Below, piece by piece: positions 17,826 through 25,413 of a DNA stretch of 64,000 bases. Source of the DNA: Amycolatopsis acidicola (GTDB lineage Bacteria; Actinomycetota; Actinomycetes; Mycobacteriales; Pseudonocardiaceae); assembly GCF_007713735.2 (NCBI RefSeq), contig NZ_VMNW02000023.1:37478-101477 (forward strand). Direction: 5' to 3'. The notes under the pieces are model-generated. The model was not told the origin of the DNA. It was given only the letters and a program-made list of their open reading frames with translations, and searched no databases. Made by a program: the position numbers and the translations under genes. How positions within the stretch are numbered: the first letter of the stretch is position 1; each line of letters starts with the position of its first letter.

Positions 17826-18677
17826 ATGACGACGAGGGTGCAGCCGCCGATGAGCCCGCGAGGGCGCCGCCGGCGCTGGATCGCGGCAGGAGTGGCCGTG
17901 GTGGTGGTCGCCGCCGCGGTCGTGGCCATCGTGTTCTGGCGCACGAGCGGCGGCTCCGGTGGCGGGACCGCGGGGCCCTCGGCGACATCGGTGACCACAC
18001 CGGCGCCCTCAGCGCCCGCTTCGACGGTGACCGCCGCGCCCGCCGTACCTCCGGCCACCAGCGGATCCGTGCCGGGGTTCGCCTACGAACCGTTGTGGCC
18101 CTTCGCAGGCACCGCGGAAGCCGTGGCTTGGCAGGCGGAGTACCGCAGCGGGGGACACCAGCCGTGGCATCTCGACGCCGCGCTCACCGCGCAGTCGTTC
18201 ACGCAGGACTTTCTGGGCTACGGCGGGGTCGACCTGGTCACGCGGCAGAGCGTGCAAGGGCGCGAAGCCTGGGTCGGCGTCGGGTACCGGGCGCCCAACG
18301 GGGCGGCGGCCACCGCGGCCGTCCTCCACCTGGCGAAGCTCGGCCCTGGCGTGGATGCGCCGTGGGAAGTCGTGGGCACGCGCGATTCCGTCCTGACCAT
18401 CACGCGACCCGGCTACGGGGCGAAGGTGACGTCGCCCGTGACGGTGGGCGGGCGGATCACCGGTGTCGACGAGAACCTCGTCGTGCGGATCCGTGACCTC
18501 GCGAGCGGCCTGGTGGGGCAGGCGCCCGGCGTCCCGGCGGGTGGCGAGAACACGCCCTGGTCGGTCTCCGTGCCGTTCACCGCGCCCGCCCCTGGCGTGC
18601 TGACGATCGCCGTCGCCACCGGCGGGCACGTGACCGATGTCGAACGGTTCGCGGTCACCGGGGCCGTGGCCGGCTGA
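17826..18677 (+). CDS. Membrane-anchored protein with Gmad2-like immunoglobulin domain
   Basis: A 283-residue protein. A cytoplasmic basic stretch (RGRRRRW) leads into one membrane helix (IAAGVAVVVVAAAVVAIVFW), then a Ser/Thr/Pro/Ala-rich linker (about residues 40-80), an alpha/beta middle domain, and a C-terminal domain with ITRPGYGAKVTSPVTVGGRI. The last matches the Gmad2 Ig-like domain found in secreted Gram-positive proteins. It probably faces the cell wall. The substrate or partner is unknown. The start at 17826 follows GAAGAGGTGAAGG. Confidence 0.78.
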   Translation: MTTRVQPPMSPRGRRRRWIAAGVAVVVVAAAVVAIVFWRTSGGSGGGTAGPSATSVTTPAPSAPASTVTAAPAVPPATSGSVPGFAYEPLWPFAGTAEAVAWQAEYRSGGHQPWHLDAALTAQSFTQDFLGYGGVDLVTRQSVQGREAWVGVGYRAPNGAAATAAVLHLAKLGPGVDAPWEVVGTRDSVLTITRPGYGAKVTSPVTVGGRITGVDENLVVRIRDLASGLVGQAPGVPAGGENTPWSVSVPFTAPAPGVLTIAVATGGHVTDVERFAVTGAVAG

Positions 18678-18695
18678 AGGTGGCACGGACCGGCA

Positions 18696-18709
18696 CGGCC
18701 GAAGGTCCC
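18696..18709. promoter_or_regulatory. DevR/DosR-like box
   Basis: CGGCCGAAGGTCCC, 13 of 14 matches to GGGCCGAAGGTCCC, 72 bp before the small membrane protein gene that precedes the Rv1738-like gene. A poorer half-match (GGGTCCAACAGCCC) follows at 18718-18731, again 22 bp away. Confidence 0.62.
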
Positions 18710-18780
18710 GCGGTCTCGGGTCCAACAGCCCCAGACCGCGGGCGCCGGATTCTTTTAGCGTCACGGAAGAGGTGAGGGTG

Positions 18781-18939
18781 ATGACATTCATCTGGCTGAT
18801 CGTCTGGCTGGCCTACGGGACCCCGGACGTCGCGGCCTGGGGCCCGTGGAACGACTGGGGCGTGGCCCTGTTCGTGTGCCTGGCGCTCGACCTGATCGGC
18901 GCGCTCAGCGCCCGTGGCCGGATGACGGTCAAGCGATGA
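18781..18939 (+). CDS. Small membrane protein
   Basis: A 52-residue protein dominated by hydrophobic residues (FIWLIVWLAYG, then VALFVCLALDLIGALSA) with a basic tail (RGRMTVKR), suggesting one or two membrane helices. No family is recognised. It starts at ATG 18781 (an in-frame GTG directly precedes it) after GGAAGAGGTGAGG, downstream of a 13/14 DevR box and 41 bp before the Rv1738-like gene, so the two are probably co-transcribed. Confidence 0.6.
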   Translation: MTFIWLIVWLAYGTPDVAAWGPWNDWGVALFVCLALDLIGALSARGRMTVKR

Positions 18940-18980
18940 CGGCTCGCACCGGTCACCCGTGAGTGAAGGGAACCCCGGCC

Positions 18981-19247
18981 ATGCACGAAAAACGCTGGCA
19001 CGTCGACATTTTCCTCGACGAGAACGACAACCGCACCCACGCCGAGGCGCGGCTGCGCAACCCTGACGAGACCGGGTTCACCGGCACGGGATACGCGCGG
19101 CGCAACCCGCGCGACCCCGGCGTGCCGGAGATCGGTGACGAGCTCGCCGTCTCCAGGGCGCTGGCCGATCTCGCGCACCGGTTGCTCGACGCGACCGCCG
19201 CCGACATCGAGGCGGTCACGCACAAGTCCGCGCACCTCGGGCACTGA
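18981..19247 (+). CDS. DUF1876 protein, Rv1738-like
   Basis: An 88-residue protein matching the DUF1876 family: WHVDIFLDENDNRTHAEARL, then GTGYARRNPRDPGVPEIGDE, then LADLAHRLLDATAADIEAVTH. The M. tuberculosis member Rv1738 is one of the most strongly DosR-induced genes, and its structure resembles ribosome hibernation factors, so a role in translational shutdown is plausible. The ATG at 18981 fits the family start and has GAAGGGA upstream; a GTG at 18963 is the alternative. Confidence 0.88.
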   Translation: MHEKRWHVDIFLDENDNRTHAEARLRNPDETGFTGTGYARRNPRDPGVPEIGDELAVSRALADLAHRLLDATAADIEAVTHKSAHLGH

Positions 19248-20212
19248 AGGGACGGCATAGCGGTGATCCGCGCCCGCGCCGAGCGGTATTCCGCCACCGC
19301 GGTGCCCCTGAACGCGGCGGAAGCCTGCCATGCGGCGTCGGCGGAGGAGGTCGCGACGTGGCTCGGTACGGACTCCGCCACGGGACTGACCGCCGTGGAA
19401 GCGGATCGGCGCGCCCGTCTGCACGGCCCGAACGCCTTGCCGGATGAACCCGGGCCAGGTGCGTTTTCCCTGCTGCTGAAGCAAATCCGCGACCCGCTGG
19501 TCGCCGTGCTGCTCGCCGGGGTGATCGTGCTCAACGCGGTGATCGGTTACGTCCAGGAATCGCGCGCGCGGCAGGCCCTCGACGCGCTGGCCCGCATGGT
19601 GCACACCCAGGCGACGGTCGTGCGCGAGGGCATCGGCCTGCGGATCGCGGCGGAAGCGCTGGTGCCCGGGGACGTGGTGGAACTGACGGCGGGGAACCAG
19701 GTTCCGGCGGATCTGCGCCTGCTGGGGGCGCAGCTGCTGGAAACCGACGAATCGGCGCTGACCGGGGAGTCGGTCCCGGTGGCCAAGACGACCGGCCCGC
19801 TGCCGGAGCGGACACCGCTCGCGGACCGCGTGAACATGGCCTACTCGGGCACGATGGTCACCCGGGGCACCGGCCGCGCGCTGGTGACCGCCACCGGCGC
19901 CGGGACCCAGCTGGGTGCGATCCAGCGGCTGGTCGCCACGAGCGGCACCGTGGCGACCCCACTGACGCGGAAGCTGGCCGGGTTCTCGAAACAGCTGAGC
20001 ACGGGCATCGTCGCCGTCGCGGCGCTGGCGTTCGCGGTGGGACTGCTGCGGAGGTCACCCGTGCCGGAGATGTCCACCGCGGCGGTCGCGCTCGCGGTGG
20101 GCGCAATCCCGGAAGGGCTGCCCGCCGCGGTGTCGATCGTCCTGGCCATCGGCGTGGTGCGGATGTCGCGGAGGCGCTCGGTGGTGCGCAACCTGCCCGC
20201 CGTCGAAACATT

Positions 20213-20341
20213 GCCGGATCGGTCGGCCAGTTCGGCGGTGTGCGCCGGTGTCAGCGGCGCGATGAGGACCTCGCGCCCGTCCCGCGGCACGACCGTGCGG
20301 CGCCGGTCTTCCGGCGGCGTGACCGGGCCGGAATCTCCCAT
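20213..20341 (-). pseudogene. GNAT acetyltransferase, N-terminal remnant
   Basis: Read on the minus strand from ATG 20341, about 43 codons encode PRDGREVLIAPLTPAHTAEL and ADR. This fits the N-terminus of protein-acetyltransferase-type GNAT enzymes (DGREVLIRPLTPAD...). Homology stops at about 20213, where the sequence becomes the antisense of the truncated ATPase. The rest of the gene is gone. A DevR-like box at 20377 lies just upstream, so the remnant promoter may still fire into the ATPase antisense strand. Confidence 0.6.
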
Positions 20342-20376
20342 CGCGGCAGCATTTCGCGGCCCGGTGCCCGGAGTAA

Positions 20377-20390
20377 GGGACCTTGGGCTT
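20377..20390. promoter_or_regulatory. DevR/DosR-like box
   Basis: GGGACCTTGGGCTT, 11 of 14 matches, between the GNAT remnant (start 20341, minus) and the 2TM protein gene (start 20484, plus). Confidence 0.5.
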
Positions 20391-20483
20391 GCGGAGCGGG
20401 TTCTTTCGCCCTTGTGCGCCCCGCGCCCGGCGAGCTTCACTCCGGTCACGGAAAACGCTGGGCGGGAAAGGAGATGATCGGCG

Positions 20484-20762
20484 ATGACCGAGCAGAAACC
20501 TTCAGCCGGAACCGATCCGCGCGCCGAGGCGATCGAGCGGTTGAAGAAGAGACGCGACTTCGTCACGCACGTGCTGGTGTACCTGCTGATGAACGGGTTC
20601 CTCGTGCTCATCTGGCTCCTCGTGACGAGCCCCGGTTTCTTCTGGCCGGTCTTCTCGATCGGGTTCTGGGGAATCGGGCTGGTGCTGCACGCCTGGGACA
20701 CCTTCGGCCCGGCCCGGTTCAGCGAGAAACAAATCCGGCGCGAAATGGGCCGCCGTCCGTGA
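20484..20762 (+). CDS. 2TM domain membrane protein
   Basis: A 92-residue protein with the 2TM-domain pattern: a charged N-terminus ending RLKKRRDFVTHVLVY, helix 1 (LLMNGFLVLIWLLVT), a short Pro/Trp loop, helix 2 (VFSIGFWGIGLVLHAW), and a charged tail with KQIRREMGRRP. The family is common next to sensor kinases and stress genes, but its role is unsettled. AAAGGAG lies upstream of the ATG at 20484. Confidence 0.8.
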   Translation: MTEQKPSAGTDPRAEAIERLKKRRDFVTHVLVYLLMNGFLVLIWLLVTSPGFFWPVFSIGFWGIGLVLHAWDTFGPARFSEKQIRREMGRRP

Positions 20763-20923
20763 CCCGCCGGGCGAGTCACCCGGTTGCGACCAGGGCGGGG
20801 CCACGCTCCGACAAGGGGTCACCGGCCGCGTCCGCTTTCCTCTGCGCGATCGGGATTCCTTGTGAGAGCGGGGGATCCCCGATCACGGTGGTCCGGATCC
20901 GTCACTGAACTCCGGGAAACGAC

Positions 20924-22430
20924 ATGGCGGAAACGATGCGGGCGCAGGACAGCCTCTGGCTGAACCTGGACGCGCCCGAAAACAGGCTGATCGTCACCTC
21001 GGTGCTGTGGACCGAACGGCCGGTCGACGTCGCCCGGCTGCGGGAGGTGGTCGCGGACCGGCTGCTGGCCCGCTTCCCCGTGTACCTGCGCCGGCCGGTG
21101 CGCGGCAGGCTCCCCGGGGTTGCCGCGCAGATGGGAGGACGATCCCGAGTTCCGCCTCGACCGGCATCTGCTCGTGCGTGAGCTGCCACGGCCGGGCGAC
21201 GCGAAGGGGCTGCAGGACTTCGTCGCCGCCGAGCGCGGGCGCGAACTCGATCCGCGGCACCCGTTGTGGTCGATCACCCTGCTGCGCGGGTACGGGCGGG
21301 GCGACGCGCTGGTGATGCGCTCGCACCACGCGATGGCGGACGGGATCCGGCTCACCCAGGTGCTGTTCAGCCTGCTGGACCCGCTCGAAGGCGCCGGGCC
21401 CGAGCCCGGCGCCCTGGTCGGCGGCTGGGTTCCGCACCACGTACGCAACCGGCATCCCGTGGCCGGGCTCGGCAGCACTGTCCTGCGAGCCGTGGACACG
21501 GCAGGCGAGCGGCTGAACACCTTGGCGGGCAAGGCAGGGCCGTTCGCCGAAGCCGCCGTGGCGGTCCCCGCCGCCGCGGGAGCAGTGGTGACCGGGGCCG
21601 CGGCGGGCGCACTGGCCGTGCTCGAACCCGCGCTGCCACCCTCGGCACGGCGGGCCGCCGGCCGTGTGGCAACGGCCGGGATGACGGTGGGCCGCAGCGT
21701 GGGCGGGCTCGCGAAGCTGTTCGGCCCGCGCGGCGGCGGGGCAGGGTGGGCCGGCGAGCCCGGGCGGGAAAAGACGGTCTGCTGGGGAGAACCGATGCCG
21801 CTGGACACGATCACCGCCATCGGGCGGCAGACCGGCGCTACGGTCAACGACGTGTGCACCGCGCTGGTGGCCGGGGCGTTCGACCGGTACGAAGCCGGCG
21901 GCGGGCGCCGCGACATGGTGTGGATGGTGCCGGTCAGCCTCCGCCGGTTCGACGCGGACCTGCCCGCGAAGCTCGGCAACCACTTCTCGCTCGTCCTGCT
22001 GCGGATGCCGCTGGGGCGCGCCGCTTTTCCCGAGCGGGTCGCCGAGGTGAACCGCCGGATCGCGCGGATCAGGGATTCCTGGGAGCCGGTGGTCAACCTG
22101 GTGCTGCAGGCGGTGGTCAGTCAGAGCCCGCCACCGGTGAGCACGGTGCTGGCCCGCCACTTCACCGACCGGGCCGCTGGTGTGCTGACCAACGTGCCCG
22201 GCCCGCGTGAGCGGATGGCGCTGGCGGGCGCGGAAGTCGGCGGGGTGGTCGGCTGGGCGCCTTGTGGCGGGCGGCAGGCCGTCACCGTGTGCGTGTTCAG
22301 CTACGCGGGGAAGGTGTACTTCGGGTTCGGGACCGACCGCAAGCTGATCCCGGACCCGGAGCGTCTCGTGGACGCGCTCGGCGCCGAACTGCGGGCTGCC
22401 GAAACGACCGTTTCCCCACTGGACGGTTGA
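20924..22430 (+). pseudogene. WS/DGAT acyltransferase with a frameshift
   Basis: Two reading frames together make one WS/DGAT protein. From ATG 20924 one frame gives DSLWLNLDAPENRLIVTSV and reaches RFPVYLRRPVRGRLPG. The family sequence then resumes one frame away with PRRWEDDPEFRLDRHLLVREL, the catalytic SHHAMADG and the C-terminal NVPGPRERMAL and FSYAGKVYFGFG. The total span is 1507 bases, one more than a multiple of three, so a single extra base near 21110-21120 (run CCCCGGGG) explains the break. The downstream frame could start from TTG 21120 but would lack the N-terminal residues. It may be a true lesion or a sequencing error in the GC-run. Confidence 0.78.
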
Positions 22431-22433
22431 AGG

Positions 22434-22694
22434 TCAGCGACGCTGGAGCTCCTCCAGGGTCCGGAGATCACGCCGGTAGGTCTCCTCGTCGATCTCGCCG
22501 CGGGCGAACCGCTCGGCCAGCATCTGTTCCGGCGCCGGGGGTGCCTCCTCGAAACTCCTGCCGGACGGCCTCCGGCCGAGCACGCGGACCAGGACGACGA
22601 TCGCCGCCACGACCAGCCCCCAGAACACCAGGTTGCCGATGGTCGTGAGCGCGACGCCCCAGCCGTTCATGCCGTTGCCGTACCAGTACATCAT
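22434..22694 (-). CDS. SHOCT domain membrane protein
   Basis: An 86-residue protein. One membrane helix (LVFWGLVVAAIVVLVRVLG) is followed by a linker and a C-terminal SHOCT motif (QMLAERFARGEIDEETYRRDL), the short helical module found at the ends of many small bacterial proteins. A Met-Met start with GGAAAGGAG upstream supports 22694. It converges with the frameshifted WS/DGAT gene, leaving only three bases between them. A weak DevR-like site is upstream. Confidence 0.82.
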   Translation of the reverse strand: MMYWYGNGMNGWGVALTTIGNLVFWGLVVAAIVVLVRVLGRRPSGRSFEEAPPAPEQMLAERFARGEIDEETYRRDLRTLEELQRR

Positions 22695-22750
22695 CGTGGG
22701 CTCCTTTCCCCGGAGACCGCCAGCCTGGTGCCCGGGGACGGCGTCGGCGA

Positions 22751-22764
22751 CGGGCCAAGGTCAC
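22751..22764. promoter_or_regulatory. Weak DevR/DosR-like box
   Basis: CGGGCCAAGGTCAC resembles GGGCCGAAGGTCCC with one base missing (10 of 14 matches without a gap). It lies upstream of the SHOCT protein gene and would mark the right edge of the island. Confidence 0.25.
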
Positions 22765-22895
22765 GAGGAGCCGGGTACAACGACCCGGCCCGCTTCGTAC
22801 GCTCGGCGCGCCGCTCACGGAACGTGGCTTGAGATCGGGCCGCCGTGCGGCCAGACTGGCCCCGCTCACGGATCGCTCGCCGAGGAGGGTGCCGG

Positions 22896-24509
22896 ATGGG
22901 GTCATCGATCGCGCGGAACGCCGAACGGCTCCTGTACCGGCTGCTGGGCGTCAGCGGCACGCGCACCGGCTACACGCGCACGCCCGTCCGGATCCCGATG
23001 CGCGACGGAGTCGAGCTCGGGGCGGACCTGTACCGCCCGGCCGGTGACCCGGCCGGCACCCTGCTCGTCCGCGGCCCGTATGGCCGGGGCCTGGCGTTTT
23101 CCCTGTTGCTGGCGCGAATCCACGCGGCGCGCGGGTATCAGGTGCTGTTCGTCAGCAGCCGCGGCACGGCCGATTCCGCCGGTGAGTTCGACCCGATGCG
23201 CGACGAGGTTTCCGACGGGCACGACGTGGTGGGCTGGATGCGCGAGCAGCCCTGGTTCACCGGTTCGTTCGGCACGCTCGGCCTTTCGTACCTCGGCTTC
23301 ACGCAGTGGGCGCTGCTGGCCGATCCGCCGCCCGAGCTGCGCGCCGCCGTGATTTCGGTGGGGCCGCACGATTTCAGCCGGCACACGTGGGGGACCGGCG
23401 CGTTCAACCTCGACCTCCTCTCGTGGAGCGACATGATCGTCCGCCAGCGGGACGAACAGGGCCCGCTGGCCTTGCTGCGACAGGGAAAAGCGCGCCGCGA
23501 GGTGCGCGAGCTGATGGACCGGCTGCCGCTGGCCGACGCCGCCGACGAGCGGTTCGCCGGGCGCGCCCCGTGGTTCCGTTACCGGGCAACGCATCCCGAT
23601 CTCACCGACCCGTACTGGGCGCCGATGCAGCTGGACGCGGCGCTTGACCGGGCGTCGGTGCCGGTGCTGCTGATCGGCGGCTGGCAGGACATTTTCCTGA
23701 CCCAGACCGTGGAGCAATACGAACGGCTGCGCGGACGCGGCGGCGACGTCGCGCTGTGCGTCGGCCCGTGGACGCACGTCGAGGTCATGTCGAAGGGCGC
23801 GCGCACCACCACGGCCCAGACGCTGGACTGGTTCGACCAGAAGCTCGCGGGCCGTCCTGGTCACCGGGCCGCGCCCGTGCGGATCTTCGTCACCGGGGCC
23901 CGCGAGTGGCGTGATCTGCCTGCCTGGCCCCCGGAAGCCACCGACGAGATCCTGCATCTGAACCCGGGCGGTTTCCTCTACGGCACGGCCGCGGATGCCG
24001 GGACAGCCGCGTTCACCTTCGACCCGGCCGTCCCGACGCCGACCGTCGGCGGCCCGCTGCTGGCGGGCGGCGGCGTGGTCGACGACAGCGAGCTGGCCGC
24101 CCGCCCCGACGTGCTCGCGTTCACCGGCCGCGCGCTGAACTTCGATCTGGAGGTGATCGGCGCGCCCGAGGTCGAACTGGTCCACTCCACGGACAACCCA
24201 CACGCCGATCTGTTCGTCCGCCTCAGCGAAGTCGACGACAACGGCCGCTCGCGCAACGTCACGGAGGCCTACGTCCGGCTCGATCCCGCACGCGAGCCCG
24301 GACCGGTGCGGCTGACCCTGCGGCCCACCGCGCACCGGTTCCGTGCCGGGCACCGGATCCGGCTGCTGATCGCCGGGGCGTCGCATCCGCAGTTCGCCCG
24401 CAACCTCGGGACGGACGAGAACCCCGGAACCGGCGCCGAGTCGAAGCCCGCGACCCACACCGTCCACCACGTCGGCAGCTCACTCCGGCTCCCGGTGACC
24501 CGTCACTGA
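22896..24509 (+). CDS. CocE/NonD family hydrolase (S15 peptidase-like)
   Basis: A 537-residue alpha/beta hydrolase of the CocE/NonD or X-Pro dipeptidyl-peptidase class, acting on acyl esters or peptides. The N-terminal catalytic domain includes IPMRDGVELGADLYRP, nucleophile Ser131 in GLSYLG, Asp in GGWQDIF, and His in GPWTHVEVM. A C-terminal jelly-roll (XPD_C) domain carries VTEAYVRLDP and FRAGHRIRLLIAGASHPQF. No signal peptide is evident, so it is probably cytoplasmic. CGAGGAGGG precedes the ATG at 22896. It appears monocistronic. The substrate cannot be assigned. Confidence 0.88.
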   Translation: MGSSIARNAERLLYRLLGVSGTRTGYTRTPVRIPMRDGVELGADLYRPAGDPAGTLLVRGPYGRGLAFSLLLARIHAARGYQVLFVSSRGTADSAGEFDPMRDEVSDGHDVVGWMREQPWFTGSFGTLGLSYLGFTQWALLADPPPELRAAVISVGPHDFSRHTWGTGAFNLDLLSWSDMIVRQRDEQGPLALLRQGKARREVRELMDRLPLADAADERFAGRAPWFRYRATHPDLTDPYWAPMQLDAALDRASVPVLLIGGWQDIFLTQTVEQYERLRGRGGDVALCVGPWTHVEVMSKGARTTTAQTLDWFDQKLAGRPGHRAAPVRIFVTGAREWRDLPAWPPEATDEILHLNPGGFLYGTAADAGTAAFTFDPAVPTPTVGGPLLAGGGVVDDSELAARPDVLAFTGRALNFDLEVIGAPEVELVHSTDNPHADLFVRLSEVDDNGRSRNVTEAYVRLDPAREPGPVRLTLRPTAHRFRAGHRIRLLIAGASHPQFARNLGTDENPGTGAESKPATHTVHHVGSSLRLPVTRH

Positions 24510-24626
24510 CCACAGTGGACACTCGTCGGTCCGGAGTGGACAGACGCGTGGTGTTCCGGGAAAGTCCGTTACGTGCCTTTGCTTTCGCACTGTCCGGGGC
24601 AGGTGGTCGCGGGCCCCGGGCGTGGC

Positions 24627-24632
24627 TATAGT
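24627..24632 (+). promoter_or_regulatory. Candidate -10 element of the WXG/deaminase locus
   Basis: TATAGT stands out in GC-rich surroundings, 78 bases before the ATG of the WXG-like gene. The matching -35 (TGGTCG, 17-bp spacing) is poor. It is the only AT-rich element in the 200-bp gap after the CocE-type gene. Confidence 0.4.
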
Positions 24633-24709
24633 GAGCCTTCGATCATGGTGCGGTTCGCGTGCGGCGGAATCGTGCCCGGGGGGACCACCGCGGGGAAGGT
24701 GCGCGACCG

Positions 24710-25390
24710 ATGAGCATGATGTTGCCCGATGCGCTGGCGTGGGTGCTGGACATGGTCGGGATCGACTGGCCGAACATCGACGAGGACCAGCTCCGCGAGG
24801 CGGCCGACGAGTTCCGGCAGATCGCCGGGGAGCTCGACGGGCACGCCGGCGAGGCGAAGGACGCGGTCGCCCAGCTGCTCGGCGCGAACTCGGCCGACGG
24901 TCTGGACCTCTTCGGCGAGCTGTGGGACAAGCTGGCCAACGGGCATCTGCCGCAGTTCGCGGAGGCGATGAAACTGCTGGCCGACGCGCTCGACGCCGGG
25001 GCGGGCCTCGTGCTCGCGCTGAAGATCGGGGCCATCGCGCAGCTGGCGATCCTGGCCGCGGAGATCATCGCCGACCAGGCCGCCGCGCCGTTCACCTTCG
25101 GCGCCTCGGAGGCGGCCATCCCGGTCGAGGTCGCGGCCACCAGGGCGATCATGAAGGGCCTGGTCGACACCGCGGTCGACGCGGTGGAGCAGCAGCTGGT
25201 CAACGCCGTCGAGGGGCCGGTGTTCGCCGCGCTGGGCAGCGCCGGGGAGGAGCTGGCAGGCCAGCTCCTCGGTGACACGGCGGGCGGTGACGGCGTGGAT
25301 CTCGGCAAGGCGGCCGCCGCCGGGGGAGACGGGTTCAAGGAAGGCGTCGGCGAGAGCAAGGCGAGCCTGACGTCCTCGCACAGCGGCTGA
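24710..25390 (+). CDS. WXG100-like protein, CpnT N-terminal-like
   Basis: A 226-residue helical protein. Its start (LPDALAWVLDMVGIDWPNID, then DQLREAADEFRQIAGELD) matches the WXG100-like N-terminal domain of CpnT-type polymorphic toxins, normally exported by ESX (type VII) systems. The middle is Ala-rich with hydrophobic stretches (GAIAQLAILAAEIIADQAAA), and the tail is Gly/Ser-rich. Here the domain stands alone instead of being fused to the toxin, which is the next gene 23 bp downstream. It probably acts as secretion partner or chaperone for it. No ESX core genes are in the window. Confidence 0.75.
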   Translation: MSMMLPDALAWVLDMVGIDWPNIDEDQLREAADEFRQIAGELDGHAGEAKDAVAQLLGANSADGLDLFGELWDKLANGHLPQFAEAMKLLADALDAGAGLVLALKIGAIAQLAILAAEIIADQAAAPFTFGASEAAIPVEVAATRAIMKGLVDTAVDAVEQQLVNAVEGPVFAALGSAGEELAGQLLGDTAGGDGVDLGKAAAAGGDGFKEGVGESKASLTSSHSG

Positions 25391-25413
25391 TCGTCCGAAT
25401 CGAGGAGGACCGT

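Larger units (their letters stand above)
19263..20477 (+). pseudogene. Truncated cation-transporting P-type ATPase (P2-type)
   Basis: The N-terminal cation-ATPase domain (GLTAVEADRRARLHGPNALP), the actuator domain with LTGESVPVAK, and the M4 motif AIPEGLPAAVSIVLAIG (PEGL, P2A/Ca-type) are intact up to NLPAVETL at about 20212. Normally GS-TTVICSDKTGTLT would follow. Instead the frame runs on through unrelated, Arg/Ser-rich sequence to a chance stop at 20475-20477. The phosphorylation, nucleotide-binding and C-terminal membrane regions are missing, so it cannot pump. A related pump, CtpF, is in the mycobacterial DosR regulon. The homology break coincides with the end of the opposing GNAT fragment, which points to a deletion. 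Confidence 0.82.
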
